A stretch of DNA of 12,305 bases, taken from contig ONPH01000026.1 of assembly GCA_900319655.1 (NCBI GenBank), positions 1 to 12,305 of the forward strand, written 5' to 3'. The notes beneath the pieces were generated by a model, which ran no database searches, was not told where the DNA came from, and saw nothing but the letters and a program-made list of their open reading frames with translations. Origin of the DNA: an uncultured Eubacteriales bacterium. Lineage in GTDB: Bacteria > Bacillota > Clostridia > Oscillospirales > Acutalibacteraceae. Positions 6,309-12,305 of the stretch are shown piece after piece (position 1 is the first letter of the stretch; every line of letters starts with the position of its first letter). Made by a program: the position numbers and the translations under genes.

Positions 6309-8351
6309 ATGGCTTCACTATATAAAATGCCCCTATCCTCATTGTCAGGCATCGGGCCGAAGCGCGTTGAGCAGTTTAACAAGCTCGGCGTAAACTCGGT
6401 AGGCGAGCTAATCACCTTTTATCCGCGAGCCTATGAGGACTGGAGCAACGTTACAAAAATTGCGGATATCACCCAAAGCGGCGTTTACTGTGTAAAGGCA
6501 ATCCTCGCCGCGCCCATATCCGACCGCCGTGTCTCAGGCGGAATGATAATCTCCAAGGGCGCGGTTTACGACGACACGGGCTCTCTGCAATTAATCTTTT
6601 TCAATAACAGATACATCAGCTCAATGCTGACCTACGGAATAGAATATTTCTTTTACGGAAAAATAGAGTTCAACGATTACGGCGTACAGATGACTTCACC
6701 GACCTTTTCACAGATAGGCGAGGCAGGAATTCACCCGATTTACCGCCAAACCGCAGGGCTCAACGGCAAAACAATCGCAAATGCGGTCAGACAGTCGTTA
6801 AAGCTGTTGCCGCCCGTTGTGAACGATCCAATTCCTGAACAGGTGCGCAAGGCGTTTAATCTCTGGGGACTAAGAGAAGCGCTAAACGGAATTCACTTTC
6901 CGAAAAATTCTGAGGAGCTCGAAAACTCTCGAAAGCGCCTTGTCACCGAGGAGCTTGTGGTTCTAAACCTCGGAATGAAAAACCTGCGAAACCACAGCAG
7001 GGGAGTAAGCTCAGTAAAAATCGAGAACGACTATTCGGAAGAATTCGAAGATCACCTGCCGTTTACACTCACAAACGCGCAAAAACGAGCGATAGCCGAC
7101 TGCGTTGATGATATTAAGGAAAAATCCGCGCCGATGAACCGCCTTGTTCAGGGCGACGTAGGCTCCGGTAAAACCGCCGTAGCTGCCTCGGTCTGCTATA
7201 CCGTCATCAAAAACGGCTTTCAGGCGGCGTTTATGGCGCCTACCGAAATTTTGGCAAGACAGCATTTTGAAACCTTTAAAAAGCTCTTGCAGGATACAGG
7301 CATCAAGGTCGAGCTTTTGACAGGCGCGCTTAAGGAAAGCGAAAAAAAGCGCGTCAGGGCAGAGCTTCAAAGCGGAGAAATCGACCTGATAATCGGCACT
7401 CACGCGCTGATCACCGACAAAACCGAGTTTAACAACCTCGGCGTAGCCGTGACCGACGAACAGCACCGTTTCGGCGTAGCACAGCGCGCAAAGCTGCTGT
7501 CTAAGGGCAAAAATCCCCACCTGCTCGTAATGAGCGCAACGCCGATCCCGCGAACACTGGGGCTAATTATCTTCGGCGACCTCGATATTTCTATTATCGA
7601 CGAGCTGCCGCCGTCGCGTAAGCCCGTCAAAACCGTACTCTTTAACACAAGTCAAAGACAGCGCGTTTTCGGCTTTATAAAAAAGGAAATTGCCGCAGGC
7701 AGACAGGCGTACATCGTCTGTCCTCTGGTAGAGGAAGGCGAGCTTGACGACGTCGTTTCAGCTGAGGAATACGCGGCTGAGCTTATGCTTAAGCAGTTTT
7801 CCGATATTCCCGTGGGCGTAGTCCACGGACAGATGAAGTCCGACGAAAAAGAGGCAGTAATGAGCAAATTTGCCTCGGGAGAGCTAAAGCTCCTCGTTGC
7901 CACAACGGTAATCGAAGTCGGCGTAGACGTGCCCAACGCCTCGGTTATGGTTATAGAAAACGCCGAGCGCTTCGGACTTTCCCAGCTTCACCAGCTCAGG
8001 GGACGTGTCGGAAGGGGAAGCACACAGTCCTATTGTGTGCTGATAAGCGACCACCATAACGAGCAGACAAAGCAAAGGCTTGAGGTTATGTGCTCGACCA
8101 ACGACGGCTTCAAAATTGCCGACGAGGACTTGCGTATGCGCGGTCCGGGCGACTTTTTCGGCAGCAGACAGCACGGACTTCCGCAGCTCGCAATTGCCGA
8201 TTTTGCCGATACAAAGAGCCTTGAGCTCTCTCAAAAAATTGTCGATTATATTTTGTTTACATACAAAGACCTCCGCTGTGACGAGCTCAAGCTGCTCAAT
8301 GCGGAGATTAACCGCCTGTTTGACCGCGGCGGAAAAAACACGCTGAATTAG
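6309..8351 (+). CDS. recG: ATP-dependent DNA helicase RecG
   Basis: RecG remodels stalled replication forks and Holliday junctions. The 680-residue protein has the family's length and order. It opens with a helix-hairpin-helix-like start (PLSSLSGIGPKRVEQF), then the wedge/OB-fold DNA-binding domain (to about 230). The two helicase lobes carry GDVGSGKT (Walker A, about 281-288), the RecG-type motif II DEQH (383-386), SATPIPRTLGL (motif III, about 408-418) and the motif VI region QLHQLRGRVGRG. RMRGPGDFFGSRQHG near the C-terminus is the RecG-specific TRG-like region. I choose ATG 6309. An in-frame TTG at 6291 lies on the heels of the terminator, and ATG 6327 is also possible. No Shine-Dalgarno sequence precedes any of the three. 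I see no convincing promoter, so transcription probably comes from terminator readthrough or an unrecognised promoter. The carboxypeptidase gene starts 14 bases downstream. Confidence 0.95.
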   Translation: MASLYKMPLSSLSGIGPKRVEQFNKLGVNSVGELITFYPRAYEDWSNVTKIADITQSGVYCVKAILAAPISDRRVSGGMIISKGAVYDDTGSLQLIFFNNRYISSMLTYGIEYFFYGKIEFNDYGVQMTSPTFSQIGEAGIHPIYRQTAGLNGKTIANAVRQSLKLLPPVVNDPIPEQVRKAFNLWGLREALNGIHFPKNSEELENSRKRLVTEELVVLNLGMKNLRNHSRGVSSVKIENDYSEEFEDHLPFTLTNAQKRAIADCVDDIKEKSAPMNRLVQGDVGSGKTAVAASVCYTVIKNGFQAAFMAPTEILARQHFETFKKLLQDTGIKVELLTGALKESEKKRVRAELQSGEIDLIIGTHALITDKTEFNNLGVAVTDEQHRFGVAQRAKLLSKGKNPHLLVMSATPIPRTLGLIIFGDLDISIIDELPPSRKPVKTVLFNTSQRQRVFGFIKKEIAAGRQAYIVCPLVEEGELDDVVSAEEYAAELMLKQFSDIPVGVVHGQMKSDEKEAVMSKFASGELKLLVATTVIEVGVDVPNASVMVIENAERFGLSQLHQLRGRVGRGSTQSYCVLISDHHNEQTKQRLEVMCSTNDGFKIADEDLRMRGPGDFFGSRQHGLPQLAIADFADTKSLELSQKIVDYILFTYKDLRCDELKLLNAEINRLFDRGGKNTLN

Positions 8352-8365
8352 AAGGGAGAAAAAGT

Positions 8366-9715
8366 ATGAAAAGAACAGTTGTAAAGCTGATTTCAGCCAT
8401 GATGGCGCTGTGCGTAATCCTGCTGTCGTCAACCCTCGGAGCAGGCGCGATTTCTTTTTCAAACAACGTCGATGTAAAATCCAAGTCAGTCCTGATTGTA
8501 AGTATGGATTCAGGTCAGACAGTTTTTGAAAAAGATCCCGATTCCAAGCGCTATCCTGCGTCCACCACAAAGATTATGACCTATATTGTCGCGGTAGAGA
8601 ATATCCCCGACTTTGAAAACACAAGGGTAGAGATTAAAAAGAGCATTATCGACCAGCTCCGCAACACCGGCAGCTCAATGGCAAACCTCGGTGAGCACGT
8701 TGGCGATAAGGTTAAGGTAATCGACCTGCTCTACAGTATGATGGTACCCTCGGGTAACGACGCCGCGCTAACCCTTGCCGATTATGTCGGCGGAGGCGAC
8801 GTTGATAAATTCGTTCAGATGATGAACGACAAGGCGGCGGAGCTCGGCTGCGAGAATACTCACTTTAAGAACCCCGACGGTCTGCACGATCCCGACCACT
8901 ACACCACCGCGCGCGATTTGTACAAAATTTCAAAATACGCGCTCACACTGCCTTATTTTGAGCAGATTTCAAACGCCACCGAGTACACCTGCGAGGGCGA
9001 TGATTCTCCGCTTGTAACCACAAACTACCTCATTGACGAGGCTCGCGGCGGAGAGTATTACTACACCTACGCCAAAGGTATCAAGACAGGTACAACCGAC
9101 GAAGCCGGCAGATGCCTTGTAACAACCGCGTCAGCCGACGGCCATTCATATATTGCGGTTCTTCTTGGTGCTCCGTATAAGGAGGGCGAGATGGAGGAGT
9201 ATTACACCTTCACCGACGCCGCCGATTTGTTCCGCTGGGCGCTTGTAGACCTCGAAATGCAGACGATTAAAAGCGCTCAAACCCCTGTATGCGAGCAAAA
9301 GGTAAAGCTTGCGTGGGGAAGAGACTCGGTATCGCTCGTTCCCGAAAAGAACCTAAACGCTATCGTTCCCAAGGGCTATAAGCCGAGCAATATTGTTGTC
9401 GAAACCGACACACCCGAGGAAGCAAGGGCTCCTCTCTACACCGACAAGCCCGTCGGTACTGCGTCCGTATATTACGTTGAGGAGGGCAAGGAAAAACAGC
9501 TCATCGCAACGGTAAACCTTGTTCCGATTGAACAAATTGATAAGAGTGGGATTCTGGAGGTGCTCGATGTCGCAGGTACGATATTCAAATCCTATTGGTT
9601 TCTCGTTATCATCGGAATTATCGTCATCCTTCTGATTATTTACTTCATCTCGTCAAGGGTACACCGCGCCCGCAAAAAGAAAAACCGCAGGGTTAAGCGC
9701 TACCGCAATCTCTGA
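8366..9715 (+). CDS. D-alanyl-D-alanine carboxypeptidase, serine type (peptidase S11, PBP5/DacA-like), C-terminal membrane anchor
   Basis: A secreted low-molecular-weight penicillin-binding protein that removes the terminal D-alanine from peptidoglycan stem peptides. A signal peptide is seen at 1 to about 28 (basic MKRTVVK, hydrophobic core, cleavage near GAGA). The three active-site motifs are present in order: STTK (66-69, Ser66 nucleophile), SGN (129-131) and KTGT (240-243). The catalytic domain runs to about 290, followed by the beta-sandwich PBP5 C-terminal domain (about 300-388). The end is a true membrane segment (about 410-428) with a very basic tail (RVHRARKKKNRRVKR), rather than the amphipathic helix of E. 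coli PBP5. This is a common layout in clostridia. The ATG at 8366 has AAGGGAG 7 bases upstream, and the gene sits 14 bases behind recG, presumably cotranscribed. The dacA, dacF and other paralogues cannot be told apart here. Confidence 0.92.
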   Translation: MKRTVVKLISAMMALCVILLSSTLGAGAISFSNNVDVKSKSVLIVSMDSGQTVFEKDPDSKRYPASTTKIMTYIVAVENIPDFENTRVEIKKSIIDQLRNTGSSMANLGEHVGDKVKVIDLLYSMMVPSGNDAALTLADYVGGGDVDKFVQMMNDKAAELGCENTHFKNPDGLHDPDHYTTARDLYKISKYALTLPYFEQISNATEYTCEGDDSPLVTTNYLIDEARGGEYYYTYAKGIKTGTTDEAGRCLVTTASADGHSYIAVLLGAPYKEGEMEEYYTFTDAADLFRWALVDLEMQTIKSAQTPVCEQKVKLAWGRDSVSLVPEKNLNAIVPKGYKPSNIVVETDTPEEARAPLYTDKPVGTASVYYVEEGKEKQLIATVNLVPIEQIDKSGILEVLDVAGTIFKSYWFLVIIGIIVILLIIYFISSRVHRARKKKNRRVKRYRNL

Positions 9716-9725
9716 TTCCCTTTGT

Positions 9726-9737
9726 TTTTGCGCAAAA
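9726..9737. repeat. 12-base perfect palindrome upstream of nrdR
   Basis: TTTTGCGCAAAA is its own reverse complement. It lies 10 bases after the carboxypeptidase stop and about 100 bases before the nrdR start. Without a T-run after it, it is not a terminator; an operator-like role is possible but unproven. Confidence 0.5.
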
Positions 9738-9745
9738 CCGCGCAT

Positions 9746-9765
9746 ATATTGTAACCATATTGTAA
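9746..9765 (+). repeat. Tandem direct repeat ATATTGTAA, 11-base period, upstream of nrdR
   Basis: ATATTGTAA occurs at 9746-9754 and again at 9757-9765, starting exactly 11 bases apart, that is on the same face of the helix. The first copy sits in CATATATTGT, which resembles the AT-rich half of NrdR boxes as I remember them (about ACACWATATATWGTGT). It lies just upstream of the nrdR -35 region. Confidence 0.5.
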
Positions 9766-9776
9766 ATAAAATGTTG

Positions 9777-9806
9777 TTGTATTTTTCTTTATATATGTGT
9801 TATAAT
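9777..9806 (+). promoter_or_regulatory. Probable sigma-A promoter (extended -10) for nrdR
   Basis: A perfect TATAAT (9801-9806) is preceded by TGT, giving an extended -10. A weak -35 TTGTAT (9777-9782, three of six positions) lies 18 bases upstream. The predicted start near 9813 leaves a leader of about 23 bases with the ribosome binding site GAGGTG at 9824-9829. Confidence 0.6.
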
Positions 9807-9835
9807 TGTTTTAAGGAAAAATAGAGGTGTTGTTT

Positions 9836-10294
9836 ATGAAGTGTCCGTATTGCAGCTATGAGGAAAGCAAGGTTATAGATTCACGCTCCGCAGACGACGG
9901 AGAGAGAATCCGCCGCCGCAGAGAATGTCTTAACTGCGGCAAGCGTTTTACAACTCACGAGGTTATCGAAACCGTGCCCATCATTGTTGTTAAGCGCGAC
10001 AAATCGCGCGAGGTTTTCGACCGCAACAAGCTGACCGCAGGTATTCTCAGAGCCTGCGAAAAACGCCCTGTTTCTCTAACTCAGATTGAGGAAATGGTAG
10101 ATAATATCGAGGCCAAAATTCAAAGCAGCCTTGACCGTGAGATTACCACAATGCAAATCGGCGAGCTGGCTATGGAGGAAATAAAAAAGGTAGACGAGGT
10201 TTCTTACGTCCGTTTTGCCTCGGTATACCGCCAGTTCAAGGACATTAACACCTTTATGGAAGAGCTCAACAAGCTCCTTACAGAGAAAAAATAA
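9836..10294 (+). CDS. nrdR: Transcriptional repressor NrdR (ribonucleotide reductase regulator)
   Basis: NrdR represses ribonucleotide reductase genes and senses ATP/dATP. The 152-residue protein begins MKCPYC and has the zinc ribbon cysteines Cys3/Cys6 and Cys31/Cys34 (CLNCGKRF), joined by the basic IRRRRE segment that is part of the DNA-binding element. The ATP-cone domain fills about 49-139 ([16 protein letters not shown] at its start; [13 protein letters not shown] near its end). Size and both domains are standard. I choose ATG 9836, with GAGGTG 6 bases upstream. An in-frame GTG at 9827 lies inside that ribosome binding site and would add three residues before the invariant MKCPYC. No reductase gene lies in the window. 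The direct repeats in front of it suggest possible autoregulation, which is inference. Confidence 0.96.
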   Translation: MKCPYCSYEESKVIDSRSADDGERIRRRRECLNCGKRFTTHEVIETVPIIVVKRDKSREVFDRNKLTAGILRACEKRPVSLTQIEEMVDNIEAKIQSSLDREITTMQIGELAMEEIKKVDEVSYVRFASVYRQFKDINTFMEELNKLLTEKK

Positions 10295-10322
10295 CATTTT
10301 TATTAAACAGTCATCCTATACA

Positions 10323-10348
10323 AAGCGCCGCAGTTTTCTGCGGCGTTT
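10323..10348. terminator. Shared hairpin between convergent nrdR and rnhA
   Basis: A perfect 8-base-pair GC stem (CGCCGCAG at 10326-10333, CTGCGGCG at 10338-10345) with a TTTT loop. The stem is extended by one G-U and two A-T pairs on the outside. Only three T follow on the plus strand, so it is a modest terminator for nrdR. In the other direction the right arm reaches into the rnhA stop codon (10347-10349). Confidence 0.7.
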
Positions 10349-10823
10349 ACGCTTTTAAAACAAAACTGCCGTCTGCACCTCGCAAACGGCAGTTTTTCTT
10401 TGCCTCGGCAACAGCCAGTCTGTCGCATCTTTCGTTTTCGGAATGTCCGGCGTGACCTTTAACCCAGTTAATTTCGAGCGTGTGAACCTCGCACAGCTTT
10501 AGCAGCTTTTCCCATAATTCAGGGTTAAGCGCAGGCTCTTTTTTATTGCGCATCCAGCCGTTAGCCTGCCATTTTTTAGCCCAGCCCAGCTTAAGCGCGT
10601 TGCAAACATACTGCGAATCGCTGTAAAGCTCAACCTCGCACGGCTCTTTAAGCGCCTCAAGACCTTTGATAACCGCGGTAAGCTCCATACGGTTGTTGGT
10701 CGTAACTTTTTCTCCGCCCGAAAGCTCCTTTTCAACTCCGTTATATCTCAAAATCGTGCCCCAGCCACCCGGACCGGGATTTCCGCTGCAAGCGCCGTCG
10801 GTAAATATTTGTACTCTTTTCAA
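10347..10823 (-). CDS. rnhA: Ribonuclease HI (type 1 RNase H)
   Basis: It degrades the RNA strand of RNA-DNA hybrids (R-loops, primers). The 158-residue protein lines up with E. coli RNase HI almost throughout. The catalytic acidic residues are Asp9 (FTDGACSGNPGPGGWG), Glu47 (NNRMELTA), Asp69 (YSDSQYV) and Asp134 (NERCDRLA), and His124 lies in KGHAGHSENE. The basic handle WAKKWQANGWMRNKK (81-95) that grips the hybrid is present, so this is the bacterial E. coli-like form. No N-terminal hybrid-binding domain is present. The start is TTG at 10823, preceded by AAGGAG about 8 bases upstream; no ATG fits. It converges with nrdR on a shared hairpin and is divergent from the RNase J gene. A weak promoter candidate lies upstream (TTGTTA about 10885, CAAAAT 17 bases on), but I do not list it. 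Confidence 0.96.
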   Translation of the reverse strand: MKRVQIFTDGACSGNPGPGGWGTILRYNGVEKELSGGEKVTTNNRMELTAVIKGLEALKEPCEVELYSDSQYVCNALKLGWAKKWQANGWMRNKKEPALNPELWEKLLKLCEVHTLEINWVKGHAGHSENERCDRLAVAEAKKNCRLRGADGSFVLKA

Positions 10824-10947
10824 AACCGAAACTCCTTTTTCTCATTGTCTAACCTATATTTTGCCACAAATGGGGGATAATAACAATAGTATTTCCTGAA
10901 TTTCCCAAAAATTTTTTAAGATAGACATTTATAATTCTTTTATCATA

Positions 10948-10977
10948 TTGACATTGAGGCTTGTTTTAAGTTAAAAT
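10948..10977 (+). promoter_or_regulatory. Sigma-A promoter for the RNase J gene
   Basis: A perfect TTGACA (10948-10953), an 18-base spacer, and TAAAAT (10972-10977, five of six positions). The predicted start near 10984 leaves an untranslated leader of about 110 bases before the GTG at 11094. The rest of the 270-base gap (10824-10947) is AT-rich and I see no gene in it. Confidence 0.7.
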
Positions 10978-10983
10978 AAAATG

Positions 10984-11093
10984 AATATGTATGCTTGGGG
11001 TATTCTACCCATTTATTAAAATTATATATAAATCCCTCGTCTTGGGATTAAAATAAATGAACGGAAAATATATAGAAATACGGAGGTAATTTT
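10984..11093 (+). promoter_or_regulatory. Long structured 5' leader of the RNase J gene
   Basis: Two hairpins can be drawn in the predicted leader. The first has GGGTA (10998-11002) pairing with TACCC (11006-11010) over a 3-base loop. The second has AATCCC (11031-11036) pairing with GGGATT (11044-11049) over a 7-base loop. GGG of the first could alternatively pair with CCC of the second. The ribosome binding site CGGAGGT (11081-11087) is outside both. It matches no riboswitch class that I know. Confidence 0.4.
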
Positions 11094-12305
11094 GTGAGTT
11101 CAACCGGAAAAAACAAGAATTTTAAGCTAAAGCAAAATCGGAACTCAAAAAACGTAAAATCAAGATCGGACAACACAAGGCAGAGTTATAATAAAATCAC
11201 CCGTAAAAAGGGCAAACCGAGCCAGCCTAAGCAGGTCAATAAACCCTCGGTAAAAATCTCGTTTTTGGGCGGACTTAATGAGATTGGAAAGAACATCACC
11301 CTAATCGAGTGCGAAAACGACATCATCATCGTCGACTGCGGAATGGCGTTTCCCGACGGCGATATGCTCGGCGTAGACCTTGTAATCCCTGATTTTACCT
11401 ATATTGAGCAAAACGTAGACAAGGTAAAGGGAATAGTCCTCACCCACGGACACGAGGACCACATCGGCGGACTGCCGTTCCTTCTCTCAAGGGTAGACGT
11501 TCCCATTTACGGCACACCCTTAACCCTCGGACTTCTCGGCAATAAGCTCAGAGAGCACAGCCTCTTTAACAAAACAAGGCTCAACGAGGTTAACGCAGGC
11601 GAGACAATCAGGCTCGGTTGTATGAAAATTAAATTTATCCACGTCAATCACTCAATTCCCGACTCGGTTGCGTTTGCAATCGAAACCCCGGGCGGAACCA
11701 TCGTCCACACAGGCGACTTCAAAATCGACTGTACGCCGATTTCAGGCGATATGATTGACCTTTCAAGCTTCGCGCGCGTTGGCGACGACGGAGTTTTGGC
11801 GCTCCTTGCAGAGAGTACAAACGCCGAACGCCCCGGCTATACGCCGACCGAAATGCTCGTTTCCGAAAGCCTTGACAACCTTTTCAAAAAGGCTGAAAAC
11901 TACAGAATAATCATTGCGACCTTCGCTTCAAACGTCAACAGGGTTCAGCAGATTATCAACTGCGCCGACAAATACGGCAGAAAAGTCGCGTTCTCGGGCA
12001 GAAGTATGGTCAACTATATGGACGTTGCGCAAAAGCTCGGCTATCTGACCGTACCCAAGAATATCCTCATTGACATTGATATGCTCGACAAATACCCGGC
12101 TAATCAGATTGTGCTCGTTACAACCGGCAGTCAGGGCGAACCGATGAGCGCGCTGTCGCGTATGGCGTACTCCGACCACCGCAAGGTAATGGTGGGCGAG
12201 GGCGACTTCATCATCATCTCGGCAAATCCGATTCCCGGCAACGAAAAGACCGTCGGCAACGTAGTAGATGAGCTCTTAAAGCGTGGATGTAAGGTAATTT
12301 ACGAG
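11094..12305 (+). CDS. rnj: Ribonuclease J (beta-CASP metallo-beta-lactamase RNase), first 404 residues; C-terminus lies beyond the window
   Basis: RNase J is a 5'-3' exo- and endoribonuclease central to mRNA decay and rRNA maturation in Firmicutes. The metallo-beta-lactamase core begins near residue 52 (VKISFLGGLNEIGKN). Zinc ligands follow: the motif HGHEDH (118-123), His186 (HVNHSIPDS) and Asp208 (HTGDFK). The beta-CASP domain starts around 235-275 (ESTNAERPG, then ATFASNVNRVQQI) and continues through FSGRSM, TGSQGEPM (344-351) and NPIPGNE. Full RNase J is about 550 residues, so roughly 200 residues, including the C-terminal domain and final beta-CASP His, lie off the right edge. Residues 1-51 are an extra, very basic, low-complexity extension absent from Bacillus RNase J1, which begins almost directly at the core. 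The GTG start has CGGAGGT 6 bases upstream, and no later start codon precedes the core, which supports the extension. J1 and J2 types cannot be told apart from this part. Confidence 0.95.
   Translation, partial: MSSTGKNKNFKLKQNRNSKNVKSRSDNTRQSYNKITRKKGKPSQPKQVNKPSVKISFLGGLNEIGKNITLIECENDIIIVDCGMAFPDGDMLGVDLVIPDFTYIEQNVDKVKGIVLTHGHEDHIGGLPFLLSRVDVPIYGTPLTLGLLGNKLREHSLFNKTRLNEVNAGETIRLGCMKIKFIHVNHSIPDSVAFAIETPGGTIVHTGDFKIDCTPISGDMIDLSSFARVGDDGVLALLAESTNAERPGYTPTEMLVSESLDNLFKKAENYRIIIATFASNVNRVQQIINCADKYGRKVAFSGRSMVNYMDVAQKLGYLTVPKNILIDIDMLDKYPANQIVLVTTGSQGEPMSALSRMAYSDHRKVMVGEGDFIIISANPIPGNEKTVGNVVDELLKRGCKVIYE

Noticed and set aside
7884..8570. 228-codon minus-strand open frame across the recG/carboxypeptidase junction
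   Set aside because: It spans two well-supported plus-strand genes and shows no family motif, so it is a shadow.
10824..10947. Small RNA or small gene in the AT-rich gap between rnhA and the RNase J promoter
   Set aside because: No frame with a ribosome binding site, no terminator-like hairpin and no convincing -35/-10 pair; the TATAAT at 10930-10935 lacks a partner.
10981..11019. 12-codon reading frame (ATG 10981 to TAA) in the RNase J leader as a leader peptide
   Set aside because: It has no ribosome binding site, and the predicted transcript start lies at or after its ATG.
1..12305. A new defence, mobile or biosynthetic system
   Set aside because: Every substantial reading frame belongs to a known core or sporulation family. 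There are no integrases, transposases, repeat arrays or clusters of unknown genes.

Overview
This 12.3-kb stretch looks like ordinary chromosome of a clostridial Firmicute, most likely from the Oscillospirales/Ruminococcaceae side. The evidence is two endospore-associated families (YqfC/YqfD and YlbJ-like), strong Shine-Dalgarno sequences of the GGAGGT/GAGGTG type, frequent TTG and GTG starts, and a typical low-GC Gram-positive gene set (YmdB, FakA/YloV, RecG, D,D-carboxypeptidase, NrdR, RNase J). The genus assignment is inference from general familiarity; no search was run. I see no phage, insertion sequence, CRISPR array, tRNA, rRNA or toxin-antitoxin module.

Layout. Bases 1-2107 are on the minus strand: a YlbJ-like sporulation membrane protein followed, 4 bases later, by a glutamine-dependent asparagine synthase that runs off the left edge. 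Divergently from the ylbJ-like gene, across a 70-base gap that may carry face-to-face sporulation (sigma-E type) promoters, lie yqfC and yqfD. A strong extended -10 promoter at the end of yqfD then starts ymdB, a metallophosphoesterase. The next unit has its own near-consensus promoter and encodes a FakA/YloV-type kinase subunit, closed by a good intrinsic terminator. RecG follows immediately, then a D-alanyl-D-alanine carboxypeptidase 14 bases later, then nrdR behind its own promoter region with repeats. nrdR and the oppositely oriented rnhA converge on one shared hairpin. A 270-base gap carries a good promoter and a roughly 110-base structured leader for an RNase J gene that runs off the right edge.

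How the genes fit together. The left part is sporulation-flavoured: YlbJ-like, YqfC and YqfD, with an asparagine synthase that could play the part of the sporulation-specific AsnO of Bacillus. The rest is housekeeping: phospholipid/fatty-acid kinase (FakA), recombination repair (RecG), cell-wall trimming (carboxypeptidase), ribonucleotide reductase control (NrdR) and RNA turnover (RNase H, RNase J; YmdB is also linked to RNA turnover in Bacillus).

I did not find an undescribed system. The items most worth a second look are the RNase J leader and its basic N-terminal extension, the repeats in front of nrdR, the absence of a ribosome binding site on recG just after a terminator, and the asparagine synthase/ylbJ coupling. 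All start choices, promoter calls and hairpins were read by eye.
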